DNA of 38,737 nucleotides, taken from a virus. The stretch is from IMG/VR virus record IMGVR_UViG_3300044859_002925, positions 1 to 38,737 of that record, one strand, 5' to 3'. The notes under the pieces are model-generated. The model was not told the origin of the DNA and searched no databases. It saw only the letters and a program-made list of their open reading frames with translations. The position numbers were made by a program, and so were the translations under genes. Below, in pieces: positions 23,817 to 33,845 of the stretch. Numbering within the stretch: the first letter of the stretch is position 1; each line of letters opens with the position of its first letter.

Positions 23817-26800
23817 TTAGGCTCCTGGGAATGTAGCACCAGTTGGGAGAATGTTGAAATCAAGTACGATGAATTCAGCAGTCTTAGCTGGTTGTAGATA
23901 GATTTGACCGTATAGGATGTTTCTATCAACCAAGTCAGGAGTATTATTTGTATCATCCATTACAACTTGGAAAGCGTACAATCCACTACGTTGTTGTACA
24001 GATTCCAAATATGGATTTACGATACTCAAGAAACGGTTTCTTGTAGCAGCCACATTTTGTTCGAATACCAAGAACTTACTGCTACTTGCAATAAACTTCT
24101 TAAGTGCGATTAACAATCTACGAACGTTTACTCTGTCAAGAGCACTTGGTTGAATTTGAAGTGTCTTTTGTCCCCATACACAAATACCTTGACCAGGGAA
24201 TGCTGCGATTGGGTTTACACGTCCTTCATACAAGGTATCACGTTCACTGTGGGTTGTTCTGTCTAGAACTTGAACTGCTTGAGCAATTCCACCACGATTT
24301 AGACCTGCGGGAGCAAACCATTCAGCAGCAGCATTGTCATTAGCAGCATAAACTGATGGCATTACTACTGATGGTGGTACACTTATAATCTTGTTCAAGT
24401 TGGTGTCTAGAATCTTAACCCAAGGATAATATGTAGCAACATAACTGCTATCGATTGTAGATACATCATTTACTGCTGCATCAATCAATCCTACAGTTTG
24501 GTTACTTGATGGGAACACTACGTTATCCATAATGTAGAATGTATCACCACGGGCTTCACACATATCCGTTACCAATTGGGTAACGTAACTGTGTTGTTCG
24601 TGGAAAACACCAGGTGTTACAATCAAGTTGATGTCAAATTCATCTGCATTTCCAAGAGCACCTACACATTGTTTGTAAGCGATTGAACCTGCACTATTGA
24701 TATTTGTACAATTTAAACCTTGTGTATTACCTGCGATAATATCACTTCCAACATTAATTGGAATTGCGGGTGATTGACCATCAAATCCACCTTGGAAACC
24801 TACTACGAACTTACGCATCTTGACATATGTAGCTTCGTTAGCTGCATCATATGTTGAAGGAATACTACCATATAATGAACCAGTAATTAATGAACCAGTT
24901 CCAACATTAGAACTTGTTGATTCCAAATCAAATGCAATATTGTGTCCTATAGTAGCACCAAATGGTAGAGGAGCAAAATATTCTTCTGTATCATATTTTA
25001 CACCTGCATTTGTTGAACTTGTTGGATATAAAGAAGTCAATTCAGAATCAGCACCAAGTGGAATATCACTGATTACTGTACCAGATGCGTATTTACCAGG
25101 AGCTAATCCATAAATACTTGCTTTACTATATTGTACTACTGGAATATAATTTCCAATTGTACCTCCTAGTGGAGTTACATATGCTTCGTTACCATAAGGA
25201 ACAGCAGATACTGGATATGGTACTGTATTCATTTCAATTCTTACATACTTACTCAAGTTTGTATAAGTACCAAATTCAATGATTTTACCAGCATAAGTAA
25301 TGAAGTTGTATCTATCACCAATTCTACGAGCTACGAAGTTTGAAGAATTTGGATCTAGACTCAAGTTTTGGAAGATTTCCAAGTATTTTGGCTTCTTATC
25401 TGTATCACTATAAGATCTTACAGCAAGTGTGAATGAACCCCAATCACTTCCTGCAACGGTACTAGATAATTTAACATTACTAATTTCAATCTTGTATTGT
25501 TTATTTGTGATTGTACCATCACTCACAGTGTGTACTTTAAACAATTGATACTTGGTTGTAGATCCACCTGTATTAGATGTTCCACTCCAAGGAGCAATTC
25601 CTTGTGAAAGAATCCAAGGTGTTGCAGCACTTGTTAATCCGTATTGAGAATCACCTGCGTTTAAGTTTGTTGAATATTGATCGGTAAATTTCAATGTTTC
25701 ACCTGTTGAGAATGAACCAGATGAAGGTATTCCAGCGAATATTTTCCATCCTGGGTTTCCACTATTTAATTCATCATTTACTTTTTGAATTGAATCTTCG
25801 AATGTATTATATAAATAAGCTGCTTCAATCTTAGCACCGGAAACTTGATCATTTTGATTACCAACGGTTGGATCATTTCCAAATACATTTGTAATGTAAT
25901 TTGAATCGGCGGGATTCAATGAGAAGTCATAGTAACCAATTAATGAACCATTTTGTGATAAAGTCAATTGGAAATCACTCAATGATGTTGGATTTTGAGA
26001 TCCACTATAATTTCCAGATGTTGCGGTTTTTTGATTCAATACAGAACCACTGAAACCAGGAGCTTCAAAACTGCTATTTAGTGTACCATATTGAGTATTT
26101 GATAATACAGCAAGAACTCTTGGATAATAATTTACTACGGTTGGATTACATGGATCTGCTGGTGCGGACCATTGTGGTTCAAATGTTCCTGTAATCTTAC
26201 CAAATGAACCACTGATTACACCCTTAAGATATACTTGTGTACCACAACCAGTTGAAGATCTTAGAGTAAATATACTACCACTTACGAGTGTAATATTTGT
26301 ACCAACCAAATTTCCATCTGAATTGGTGATTGTTACACTATTTGCAAGTGAAGCACTGAAATTTGATGTGGTTGATGTAGATTCTGCAATTGCTTGCAAT
26401 AATTTTTGATTGTTTGTATAAGATACACTTCCTTGATAAGATGATGTTACATATACACTAGCAAAAGATTGTGAAGCTATAGTAAAACTATAAGTTTGAC
26501 CACTATTATATAAACTTCCGCTTGATGAATTTACATCTAATGTAGTGTCATCACCAACACCGGAATTAAATTTCCCGGTAAATGCAGCACCAGATACAAA
26601 TGATAATGTTTGGGATGTCTGTGATCCTGTAACTGTTAATGTTGATACTGTTGCATATGGTGCAATGAATGCGACATTGCTAAATGCAAAAAATGTTATT
26701 TCTCCAGAAGAAATTGAATAACTATTAGTTATTGGTGATAAATCAGTTGATGCAGATGTTGTCGCATTAATTGTCATAGATGCACTTAAAGATCCAACGG

Positions 26801-27488
26801 TAGTTGGAAGTCTATAAATGTTTCTAATAACACTTAATGTGGTGTCCAATGTATATGGATATACATTTAAACTGGACAAATTATTAGTAACAACTTTTAC
26901 TACATTATTATTAGTTACTGCATTAACCAAACTAGCTGTTTGTGCTGGTGAAAATGCAATTGATCCTGTTAGTGTATTTATTTCTGCTAAAGTTGCTTTA
27001 GCTGAACTAAATGAAACTCCACTAAATGAATTAAGTGCAGTAATACTTCCCGAATAATAAGTAAATGTACTGGAAATATTGTCACTATCATATAGTACAT
27101 ATGAAGATCCACTATTTAAAGCACCAGCAGAACCGCTTCTGGCCCAAGTACCTGGTTGTGCCCAGATTACGAATGGGTTGATTTGTCTATATCCTGTCAA
27201 AGCACCGACACGACATACGGTAACAAATCCTTTTTCCTTAAGATATTCTTTTGCGGTGTATGGTCCATAATAAACACCATCAGCTACACCGAACTTTTCT
27301 TCAAGATCGGCTGTGTTGGTGATTAATGTTGGTGCGAATCCAGGACCTTTTGGAAACGGAGCAAGTATTACTGCTCCGATTTCGGCAACACCTTGTGCTA
27401 CTCCGCTTAGGTCGTTTTCTCTTGTAAATACTCCTGGGCTGACTATACGGTCAACAGGACTAAATTTTCCTCCTTCAGTTATTGGCAT
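23817..27488 (-). CDS. gp18: Tail sheath protein (T4 gp18-like), with large insertion
   Basis: A 1223-residue contractile sheath subunit, nearly twice T4 gp18 (659 aa). The conserved N-terminus has DRIVSPGVFTRENDLSG, IGAVILAPFPKGPGFAPTLI and LEEKFG (13-71). The conserved C-terminal domain has NVRRLLIALKKFIASSSKFLVFEQN, NRFLSIVNPYLESVQQRSGLYAFQVVMDD and a final beta strand with TAEFIVLDFNILPTGATF. Between about 110 and 450 is a Ser/Thr/Asn-rich beta-type insertion, probably surface-exposed on the sheath. Codons in the conserved ends favour AAG/TTC/AAC; those of the insertion are AT-ending. GAAAGGA lies 9 nt before the ATG, and a TATTTATA motif lies 47 nt before it. It has its own terminator. 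Confidence 0.95.
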   Translation of the reverse strand: MPITEGGKFSPVDRIVSPGVFTRENDLSGVAQGVAEIGAVILAPFPKGPGFAPTLITNTADLEEKFGVADGVYYGPYTAKEYLKEKGFVTVCRVGALTGYRQINPFVIWAQPGTWARSGSAGALNSGSSYVLYDSDNISSTFTYYSGSITALNSFSGVSFSSAKATLAEINTLTGSIAFSPAQTASLVNAVTNNNVVKVVTNNLSSLNVYPYTLDTTLSVIRNIYRLPTTVGSLSASMTINATTSASTDLSPITNSYSISSGEITFFAFSNVAFIAPYATVSTLTVTGSQTSQTLSFVSGAAFTGKFNSGVGDDTTLDVNSSSGSLYNSGQTYSFTIASQSFASVYVTSSYQGSVSYTNNQKLLQAIAESTSTTSNFSASLANSVTITNSDGNLVGTNITLVSGSIFTLRSSTGCGTQVYLKGVISGSFGKITGTFEPQWSAPADPCNPTVVNYYPRVLAVLSNTQYGTLNSSFEAPGFSGSVLNQKTATSGNYSGSQNPTSLSDFQLTLSQNGSLIGYYDFSLNPADSNYITNVFGNDPTVGNQNDQVSGAKIEAAYLYNTFEDSIQKVNDELNSGNPGWKIFAGIPSSGSFSTGETLKFTDQYSTNLNAGDSQYGLTSAATPWILSQGIAPWSGTSNTGGSTTKYQLFKVHTVSDGTITNKQYKIEISNVKLSSTVAGSDWGSFTLAVRSYSDTDKKPKYLEIFQNLSLDPNSSNFVARRIGDRYNFITYAGKIIEFGTYTNLSKYVRIEMNTVPYPVSAVPYGNEAYVTPLGGTIGNYIPVVQYSKASIYGLAPGKYASGTVISDIPLGADSELTSLYPTSSTNAGVKYDTEEYFAPLPFGATIGHNIAFDLESTSSNVGTGSLITGSLYGSIPSTYDAANEATYVKMRKFVVGFQGGFDGQSPAIPINVGSDIIAGNTQGLNCTNINSAGSIAYKQCVGALGNADEFDINLIVTPGVFHEQHSYVTQLVTDMCEARGDTFYIMDNVVFPSSNQTVGLIDAAVNDVSTIDSSYVATYYPWVKILDTNLNKIISVPPSVVMPSVYAANDNAAAEWFAPAGLNRGGIAQAVQVLDRTTHSERDTLYEGRVNPIAAFPGQGICVWGQKTLQIQPSALDRVNVRRLLIALKKFIASSSKFLVFEQNVAATRNRFLSIVNPYLESVQQRSGLYAFQVVMDDTNNTPDLVDRNILYGQIYLQPAKTAEFIVLDFNILPTGATFPGA

Positions 27489-27535
27489 ATGTTAAATTCC
27501 TTTCAAATGTAGAAATTTTATTGAAAAAATCTAAA

Positions 27536-27543
27536 TATAAATA
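27536..27543 (-). promoter_or_regulatory. TATTTATA motif before tail sheath gene
   Basis: TATTTATA ends 47 nt before the ATG at 27488, upstream of a good Shine-Dalgarno (GAAAGGA). This copy has room for a normal leader, which supports promoter rather than ribosome-binding function. Confidence 0.5.
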
Positions 27544-27588
27544 TTCACAAAAAATTCAAGATGTTAATATTTATAAACAATTTTAAAA

Positions 27589-30500
27589 TTACTGATATAA
27601 AGGAAAAAATCTTCGTCCGGCACCTTCAACATATACAGGAGCCCACCCCCAAAATAATTTGCTTCCAATACCACTTAAGTCTTGACCTGTACCACCACCA
27701 TTAATTGTAAATATATAAGCATTTGGATCTGTTAATCCTCCACCACCAATGCTATAATCACCTTCACCTATTAAATAAAGATTTGGTACTATTGTTTTGC
27801 CTTCTAAACCAGGTGTTTTTAAATCCGCAGCAAATGCACTGTATTTCTTTTCTGGATATAAAGACGATGTAGTATTATAATAAATAAAAGATATAACCAT
27901 TTCTTGTGCGGGTACTAATACAATAGATCCAGAATCTTCAATAGATCCACTGCCTGGACCATCAAATCCGGCAACACCACCCCATTCTATTTGTTGATAT
28001 GGATAAAAACTAATTGTATTACTATTGCTTCCGGATGATACTAGTCTGATACTAAATGAGCCAGATTCTACTGAAGAACTAATATGTATATTTAAATTAT
28101 TGAGAGTATGTAAATGCCAAAAAGCATATTCGGATGAACATGTAATTGATGAAGTTGATCCACTAAAATATGAAGAAGTAGATGAAAATTCACCTTGTCC
28201 AGCAGGCCCAGCAGGTGATGGTATCCAAACTGTATCATAATTATTGGAACTACTTTTTGCTAAAATATAATTTATAGTTCCACCTGTTGGTATTCCATTA
28301 TTTGCATAACTAGCACTTGTAGCAAAAGAACTACTCAATGAGTAACTGGAACTTATTGAATAACTAGATGTATTCGAATAACTTGATGAAACAGTATAAC
28401 TAGCCGTAATTGCTTGTGATGCACTTATTGCCCAAGAAGCAGTTCCGTATAAACTAGATGTAATATTATATGATGATATTGATCCTGTAACAATTAAAGA
28501 TCCTGTAACATATCCACTTCCTGTAAATGGAAATCCACTTCCTGTTCCGCCTGCACTTGCACTAATAGTTACAATCGGACCAGATCCATTTATTATAGTT
28601 ACTCCTGGTCCACCAATTATAGAAGTAATATTACCACCACCACCACTTCCACTTATTGCGCTGGAAGTCATTACACATACTTGTTTAGTATTTTCATTCC
28701 ATGTTAAGAAATAATTAAATGGTGATGCAATACTACCTGAACCACAAGGATTTTGCCAAAAAATACTACTTGTTACATTTAAAATGTCTACATTTATTAC
28801 CGCACTACTTCCAAAATCCGGTGGAGTACTACTTCCAGAAGGATCAAAAACTTGAACGGTTCTTAAATTTGTATATGAAAGATTTGAATTAACATCATAT
28901 AATTCGGATTTTATTTCAAAAACTTCATTTGCTACATTTACTGGAAACGGAATTTTTACATAATAAGCATTTCCTGTATAACCATATAATTCAGATACTT
29001 TTATTGATAAATCGGATACTATTATTTGTTTGACATTTTCAGGATAAACAACTAAAGTTCCATAAAGATCTTCAGGAAATTTAAATTCAAAATTTTGTTT
29101 TTGATCAAAATATTTTCCGGTTGTACTTCCACTATAAGCAAATTCCGCAATTAATACACCTCGGTTTGAATCATATCCTATATTTTTATTTACACTTGGT
29201 AATGAACTGGTAATGTAAAATTTTAATTTTGCTATTGCGGAAGAATCTTTTTCAATTACGGATGTTCTGAATGAAAAAACATAATCTGTATTTTTATAAA
29301 AACCCAAAAAGTTACTATCAAAATTAGATCCTGATTGTGCAGATTGTTCATTTGCATTATACGGTAAATACGAAACATTTCTATTTGTAAATGATGTATT
29401 TGCTTTTACAATTGCATATGTACCATTTAAATTACTACCGGAAATTTTTAACCCATCAACAAATGTTTGATTGTCGTATTTAAGACTTAAATTACTAGAA
29501 CTGGTAAACCAAAAATTATTTATATGAAATTGACTAAAAAATGAACCCAATCTTTCAAATGCTTTGTTTGGAGTAACTGGATCTCTTAATATTTCAGTAT
29601 CACCAAATGATTCATCAATTACCGATTCAAAATCGCCAAGAGTTCTTAAACTTTTTCTATAAACTTTATGTTTAGCAGGTTTACCTGTAAAAGTATTAAT
29701 GTTTTTATAAATTATCTTAGCATAAGAAAACTTCTTATATTGTTTTGCACCACTTAATCCTAAAGATTCTTGTAAATAACTTGATGACAAAAATAAATTA
29801 GAATTATAAGTAATATCATTATAAACAATTTTATAATTTCCACTTGTAATCGTAGCAACTTTATTATTATAAGTAAATGGTGTATCTAAAATTAATGTTG
29901 TTGTATTTAATACATCTTTAATTAAAAAAGAAGATGTAGTATTTATACTAATTTCATTAAAACTAGCATAATCTTTGATTTTATTTATATATAATTGTAC
30001 TTGGGAATTCTTTAAACTGGAACTGAAATTAGCAGAATTATCTATTATTCTATAATCCACCAAATTTTTTCTATATCCAAATTTTTGTATATCAAAGTCT
30101 GTTTTTGGTTGTACCGGAGTTGATAGAAAACTGCCTGTAACTATTTTTGGGTTATTTTCTATAGAAGATGATACTGCATATGACAATATTGGTTCAACTT
30201 CAATTAATGGTTGGTTATAAAATCTTATTTTTGAATCAGTAACTTTATTGACATTTATATTTATATTAGCGGACCATCTTATAGTTTTATCATCCGTTGT
30301 TGTAGAAACTAATATTATCTTACCGGACCCAATTGAATTTTGTTCGTAAACATATATTGATAGTACAATAATTCTTTTATTGGTTAATTGGTCGGTGCTT
30401 ATAGCCTTTTCTATAAAAAGAGGAACACCATTACCGTCAAATGCTTCAGTAAATATTTCAGCACCAATTTTAAGTTTGTCACTTCCATTGATTACCAACG

Positions 30501-30630
30501 CATTTTTCCCCACAGAGAATTCTGGTGAAAACTCTGTGAGGTTAAAATATTCGGATAAGTATGTCTTATCTTCTATATTAACTGTTCGACTTGATAAACC
30601 TAAAATTTGACCTGTCTTTATGCTGGGCAT
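27589..30630 (-). CDS. Large fibre/baseplate-like structural protein
   Basis: A 1013-residue protein beginning MPSIKTGQILGLSSRTVNIEDKTYLSEYFNLTEFS, with FSVGKNALVINGS early. The long middle (about 150-600) is beta-rich and contains many SSS/TTS. A Ser/Ala/Tyr repeat region (about 700-790: TASWAIS, TASYTVS, SSYSNTS, SSYSIS, SSFATSASYA) resembles the SYALTASYA repeats of T4-like phage fibres. A short GPAGPAGQG collagen-like piece follows, then a globular C-terminal domain (about 820-1013) rich in Gly and aromatic residues, possibly receptor-binding. It lies upstream of the sheath gene, so it is a tail structural protein. The exact role (fibre, baseplate wedge) is not determined. Confidence 0.75.
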   Translation of the reverse strand: MPSIKTGQILGLSSRTVNIEDKTYLSEYFNLTEFSPEFSVGKNALVINGSDKLKIGAEIFTEAFDGNGVPLFIEKAISTDQLTNKRIIVLSIYVYEQNSIGSGKIILVSTTTDDKTIRWSANININVNKVTDSKIRFYNQPLIEVEPILSYAVSSSIENNPKIVTGSFLSTPVQPKTDFDIQKFGYRKNLVDYRIIDNSANFSSSLKNSQVQLYINKIKDYASFNEISINTTSSFLIKDVLNTTTLILDTPFTYNNKVATITSGNYKIVYNDITYNSNLFLSSSYLQESLGLSGAKQYKKFSYAKIIYKNINTFTGKPAKHKVYRKSLRTLGDFESVIDESFGDTEILRDPVTPNKAFERLGSFFSQFHINNFWFTSSSNLSLKYDNQTFVDGLKISGSNLNGTYAIVKANTSFTNRNVSYLPYNANEQSAQSGSNFDSNFLGFYKNTDYVFSFRTSVIEKDSSAIAKLKFYITSSLPSVNKNIGYDSNRGVLIAEFAYSGSTTGKYFDQKQNFEFKFPEDLYGTLVVYPENVKQIIVSDLSIKVSELYGYTGNAYYVKIPFPVNVANEVFEIKSELYDVNSNLSYTNLRTVQVFDPSGSSTPPDFGSSAVINVDILNVTSSIFWQNPCGSGSIASPFNYFLTWNENTKQVCVMTSSAISGSGGGGNITSIIGGPGVTIINGSGPIVTISASAGGTGSGFPFTGSGYVTGSLIVTGSISSYNITSSLYGTASWAISASQAITASYTVSSSYSNTSSYSISSSYSLSSSFATSASYANNGIPTGGTINYILAKSSSNNYDTVWIPSPAGPAGQGEFSSTSSYFSGSTSSITCSSEYAFWHLHTLNNLNIHISSSVESGSFSIRLVSSGSNSNTISFYPYQQIEWGGVAGFDGPGSGSIEDSGSIVLVPAQEMVISFIYYNTTSSLYPEKKYSAFAADLKTPGLEGKTIVPNLYLIGEGDYSIGGGGLTDPNAYIFTINGGGTGQDLSGIGSKLFWGWAPVYVEGAGRRFFPLYQ

Positions 30631-30636
30631 ATATAC

Positions 30637-30644
30637 TATAAATA
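30637..30644 (-). promoter_or_regulatory. TATTTATA motif before 1013-residue structural gene
   Basis: TATTTATA followed by GTATAT and the ATG at 30630, in the 28-bp gap after the recombination gene. It marks the switch from replication/recombination genes to tail genes. Confidence 0.45.
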
Positions 30645-30658
30645 TATATACCCATTAA

Positions 30659-33600
30659 TTATACATAATTAACTTTAGAGAACCCGTTTTCTTTCTTAAT
30701 TTCAAGTCTATTGTCAACCATATCCCTCATACTATCCAAATGACTAATAATCCATACGAAATCAAAATTAGTCTTTAAGAAAGCAAATAAAGCACCCATA
30801 GATGATAAATTATCAGCATCAGCACATCCAAATCCTTCATCTATAGCTATAAAGTTGGGTCTTGGTAGATTACTGATATTAATTAATGCGACTCTCATAG
30901 CCAGTGAACTAACAAATCGTTCCATACCACTCGCCAATTCTAATGGCCAGCGTTTATCTTCGTAATTAATATGTGTAGTTACATTTTTACCATCTGTCTG
31001 TAAGGTTACCGTAAATTCTACTATTTGGTTTAATATGTTATTTACTTCTTTTTCAATTGTTGGTAATGCCTTACTAATCAATTCATATGGAATACCATCT
31101 CTGGATATTGCATTTGTATACAATTGATATGCTTCATATTCAACTTCAAGTACTTTAACATCTTCAATTGATTTTTGAATAGTCTTTCTTTGTTCTTCAA
31201 ATCCAGAAATTTTTGTATTATAATTGATAATATTGTTATTTACATTCTTAATTTCTATATCAATAGTTTTGATATTGGATTTAATTGAATCAATTGTATC
31301 TTTAACAGTTTTGTTAGATTCAATTGCATCTTTATTATTATAATATTCTTCAATTTGACTTTCAATATTAATTAAAGAATTCTGTTCAGAACTAATCTTA
31401 TTTGATATTTTTAGAATTTCAGTATTTAATTTGTTAATTTTAATCTGTGTTTCAACATATAATTTATGAACATCATTATACTTTTTCCAATGATCTTTTA
31501 TATAAGACACTTCATTAATTTTGTTTTTAAGATTATTATATTCACTAACAAGACTTTGAGCTTCAACTTTATCTAATTCCAATTCTTCTCTTGTTTTAAT
31601 TGCATCTTTAACGAACACATTTGTTGTACAAAAATTACAATTTGGATCATACTTATGTTCTTCTAACTTCTTTAATTTCTGTAGTTTAGATGTAACAACA
31701 ATCTTTTTCTTTTCAATAAGATGTTCTTTTTGACTAAATGACGATTCTAGTTCTTTGAACAATTCATACTTAGTTGTAATATCATCGTTTTCATAGTTCT
31801 TTATAATTTCATCATATTCTTTGTATGTTGATTCAATAGATGATAATTGATACTTATATGAATTTAAACTAGAAGATTGTGTTGATATAGAATTTTCTAA
31901 TGAAATCTTTTTTGATTCAATAGAAACAATATCAATAATATTACTGTTAATATTAATAAGTTTTTTGGTTTCGTCTAAAAGACATTCATTTTCAGAATCC
32001 CGATTGTTAGATAGTTTTTCTAAATTAGTATTTTCATTTTTTAACGAGCCCGAAAAGTTTTCTATATCAGAATTTAAATTCAATAAATTCTGGGTATAAT
32101 CATTATTCTTGAAATTCTTTAATAATGAATTAATTTCTTTAGTCTTATCAGCCGCATCGTTATACAAACTGTCAAATATAGTTAGTCCCATAAATTGAGC
32201 CAACAAATCTTTTCTTTCTGTTTGTCCCATATCTACAAATGATCCAACCTTATTGTTTTGAATACTCAATACAGTTAAAATAAAATCATCATATGTACCT
32301 ACATAATCACGAATAATATCATTGGTACTTCTACGAGCTTCACCGTTAAGTTCTACAACTTTACCACCTTCTTCTTTCCAGAACTTTACATCTACTTTGA
32401 CATTGCCTTTTTTATCCGCATGTCCTTTTCTTTCAATGAAGAAATCTACACCATTAACTTCAAAGTTAAACTTACAACGGAATGTCACCTTTTGCGTATT
32501 AAGAATGTGAGATGCTTTGAATGCTCTATCACATTTATCAAAAATACAAAAAGATAATGCAGACAATACACTTGATTTACCCGCAGCATTATTAGCAAAT
32601 AATCCAACTACATTATGCATCTTAGTAAAGTCAATAACATTGTCTTCACCATAACTAAACATATTGTCAAATTCAAATTTCTTAGGTTTCCATCGAATAT
32701 TTCTAACGATAGATTCTTTTTCTAAAGAAACATTTAAATCTTTGTTTATTTTATAAATCTTTTCAAGTGTATCTTTTGTTGGATTTAAATTCTGGTTACT
32801 AAGATAGTCTGTTATCAACTTATTTTGATAATCAACATCAGACACATCGGCTAAATTAAAATTATTATTATCAATAATATTACTTGAAGATGTATTTAAT
32901 GAATCTACACGAACATATGTCACTTCCATTACCTCTGATTTTTCTCGGATAGATGACAATACAGATTTAACTTCAGTTGCAACGCTTTCAAAACACTTTA
33001 ATCTAAGTCTTGCCTTTTTAGGCATATTAGAAATATCAGTAATTAAGTTACCTTTATTGATTTCCGCAGTATAAAATCCATAATCATTTGGAATTTCAAA
33101 GTGTTTAAATACTTTGGTCTTTAAATCCCAAAATACAAATCCGTGACCTTTAAGATCTTCGCCATGATTCTGTTGGATCAGTGAACCACAATAAACAATT
33201 ATTGGATCAGATTGACTTAGAACTTGATGTCTGTGAATATCTCCCAACAATACAATATCGTGTCCGTCAAAGATTTCGTTTTTAATAGTTCTACTCGCAA
33301 CTTTATATCCTACATCAGTAATTGCATTGTTTACTGGACCGTGGAATAAAGCAATTTTATAACGGGTTTCATTTAAATAAATCTTTGGAATGTCTTTTAC
33401 TTTAATATATTTATCCGGTTCATCAAATACACTATAGTGATTAAACAAAATATCGCCCAAGATATAAAGTCCAGAATCCTTTAGATAAAATAAATTAGGA
33501 TGATTAATTGCGTTAACAATTGGACTCAAACTATCTAATCTGTTTTTATTGGCCAAAGTAGCATCGTGATTACCTGAAATCAATATCGTTGGTCTTCTAT

Positions 33601-33844
33601 CTGCTAGATTTTGTAAAAATTCAGATGTAATCTTTACACATTCAGGTGAAAGATCGCTCTTTGAATGCAAGACATCTCCTAATACGGTAACTACGGTTTC
33701 CGTAGGTGTCTTTTCTATTGCTTTATACAATCTTTCAAATACTTGATTGTATTCATCGTGTCTCTTTGTAAGACGTAAATGAATATCCGCAATGTGAAAT
33801 ACATTCTTGAATTTTTCTATATCTGATTTAAGATATTTTGCCAT
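30659..33844 (-). CDS. Fused Mre11-Rad50 (T4 gp47-gp46 / SbcD-SbcC) recombination nuclease
   Basis: One 1061-residue protein carries both subunits of the end-processing complex. The N-terminal calcineurin-like phosphoesterase has DIH (20-22), GDVLH (56-60), GNHD (91-94), LFHG and LGDIHRH. The second part starts with FDNMFSYGEDNVIDF (about 395) and Walker A FANNAAGKSS (about 415-424, with Ala where Gly is usual). A long coiled coil follows, interrupted by the zinc hook CNFC at about 735, then signature-like LASGMERF, Walker B NFIAIDEGFG (about 1000) and a D-loop region. In T4, 47 and 46 are separate genes. The protein resects double-strand ends for recombination-dependent replication. The start is 1 bp after the primase stop. 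Confidence 0.95.
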   Translation of the reverse strand: MAKYLKSDIEKFKNVFHIADIHLRLTKRHDEYNQVFERLYKAIEKTPTETVVTVLGDVLHSKSDLSPECVKITSEFLQNLADRRPTILISGNHDATLANKNRLDSLSPIVNAINHPNLFYLKDSGLYILGDILFNHYSVFDEPDKYIKVKDIPKIYLNETRYKIALFHGPVNNAITDVGYKVASRTIKNEIFDGHDIVLLGDIHRHQVLSQSDPIIVYCGSLIQQNHGEDLKGHGFVFWDLKTKVFKHFEIPNDYGFYTAEINKGNLITDISNMPKKARLRLKCFESVATEVKSVLSSIREKSEVMEVTYVRVDSLNTSSSNIIDNNNFNLADVSDVDYQNKLITDYLSNQNLNPTKDTLEKIYKINKDLNVSLEKESIVRNIRWKPKKFEFDNMFSYGEDNVIDFTKMHNVVGLFANNAAGKSSVLSALSFCIFDKCDRAFKASHILNTQKVTFRCKFNFEVNGVDFFIERKGHADKKGNVKVDVKFWKEEGGKVVELNGEARRSTNDIIRDYVGTYDDFILTVLSIQNNKVGSFVDMGQTERKDLLAQFMGLTIFDSLYNDAADKTKEINSLLKNFKNNDYTQNLLNLNSDIENFSGSLKNENTNLEKLSNNRDSENECLLDETKKLININSNIIDIVSIESKKISLENSISTQSSSLNSYKYQLSSIESTYKEYDEIIKNYENDDITTKYELFKELESSFSQKEHLIEKKKIVVTSKLQKLKKLEEHKYDPNCNFCTTNVFVKDAIKTREELELDKVEAQSLVSEYNNLKNKINEVSYIKDHWKKYNDVHKLYVETQIKINKLNTEILKISNKISSEQNSLINIESQIEEYYNNKDAIESNKTVKDTIDSIKSNIKTIDIEIKNVNNNIINYNTKISGFEEQRKTIQKSIEDVKVLEVEYEAYQLYTNAISRDGIPYELISKALPTIEKEVNNILNQIVEFTVTLQTDGKNVTTHINYEDKRWPLELASGMERFVSSLAMRVALINISNLPRPNFIAIDEGFGCADADNLSSMGALFAFLKTNFDFVWIISHLDSMRDMVDNRLEIKKENGFSKVNYV

Positions 33845-33845
33845 A

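Noticed and set aside
27470-27488. ITE|GG site at residues 3-7 of the tail sheath as a protease site
   Set aside because: The sheath is assembled outside the head and would not meet the prohead protease. It shows that short (I/L)xE|G matches can be chance, a caution for the polyprotein idea.
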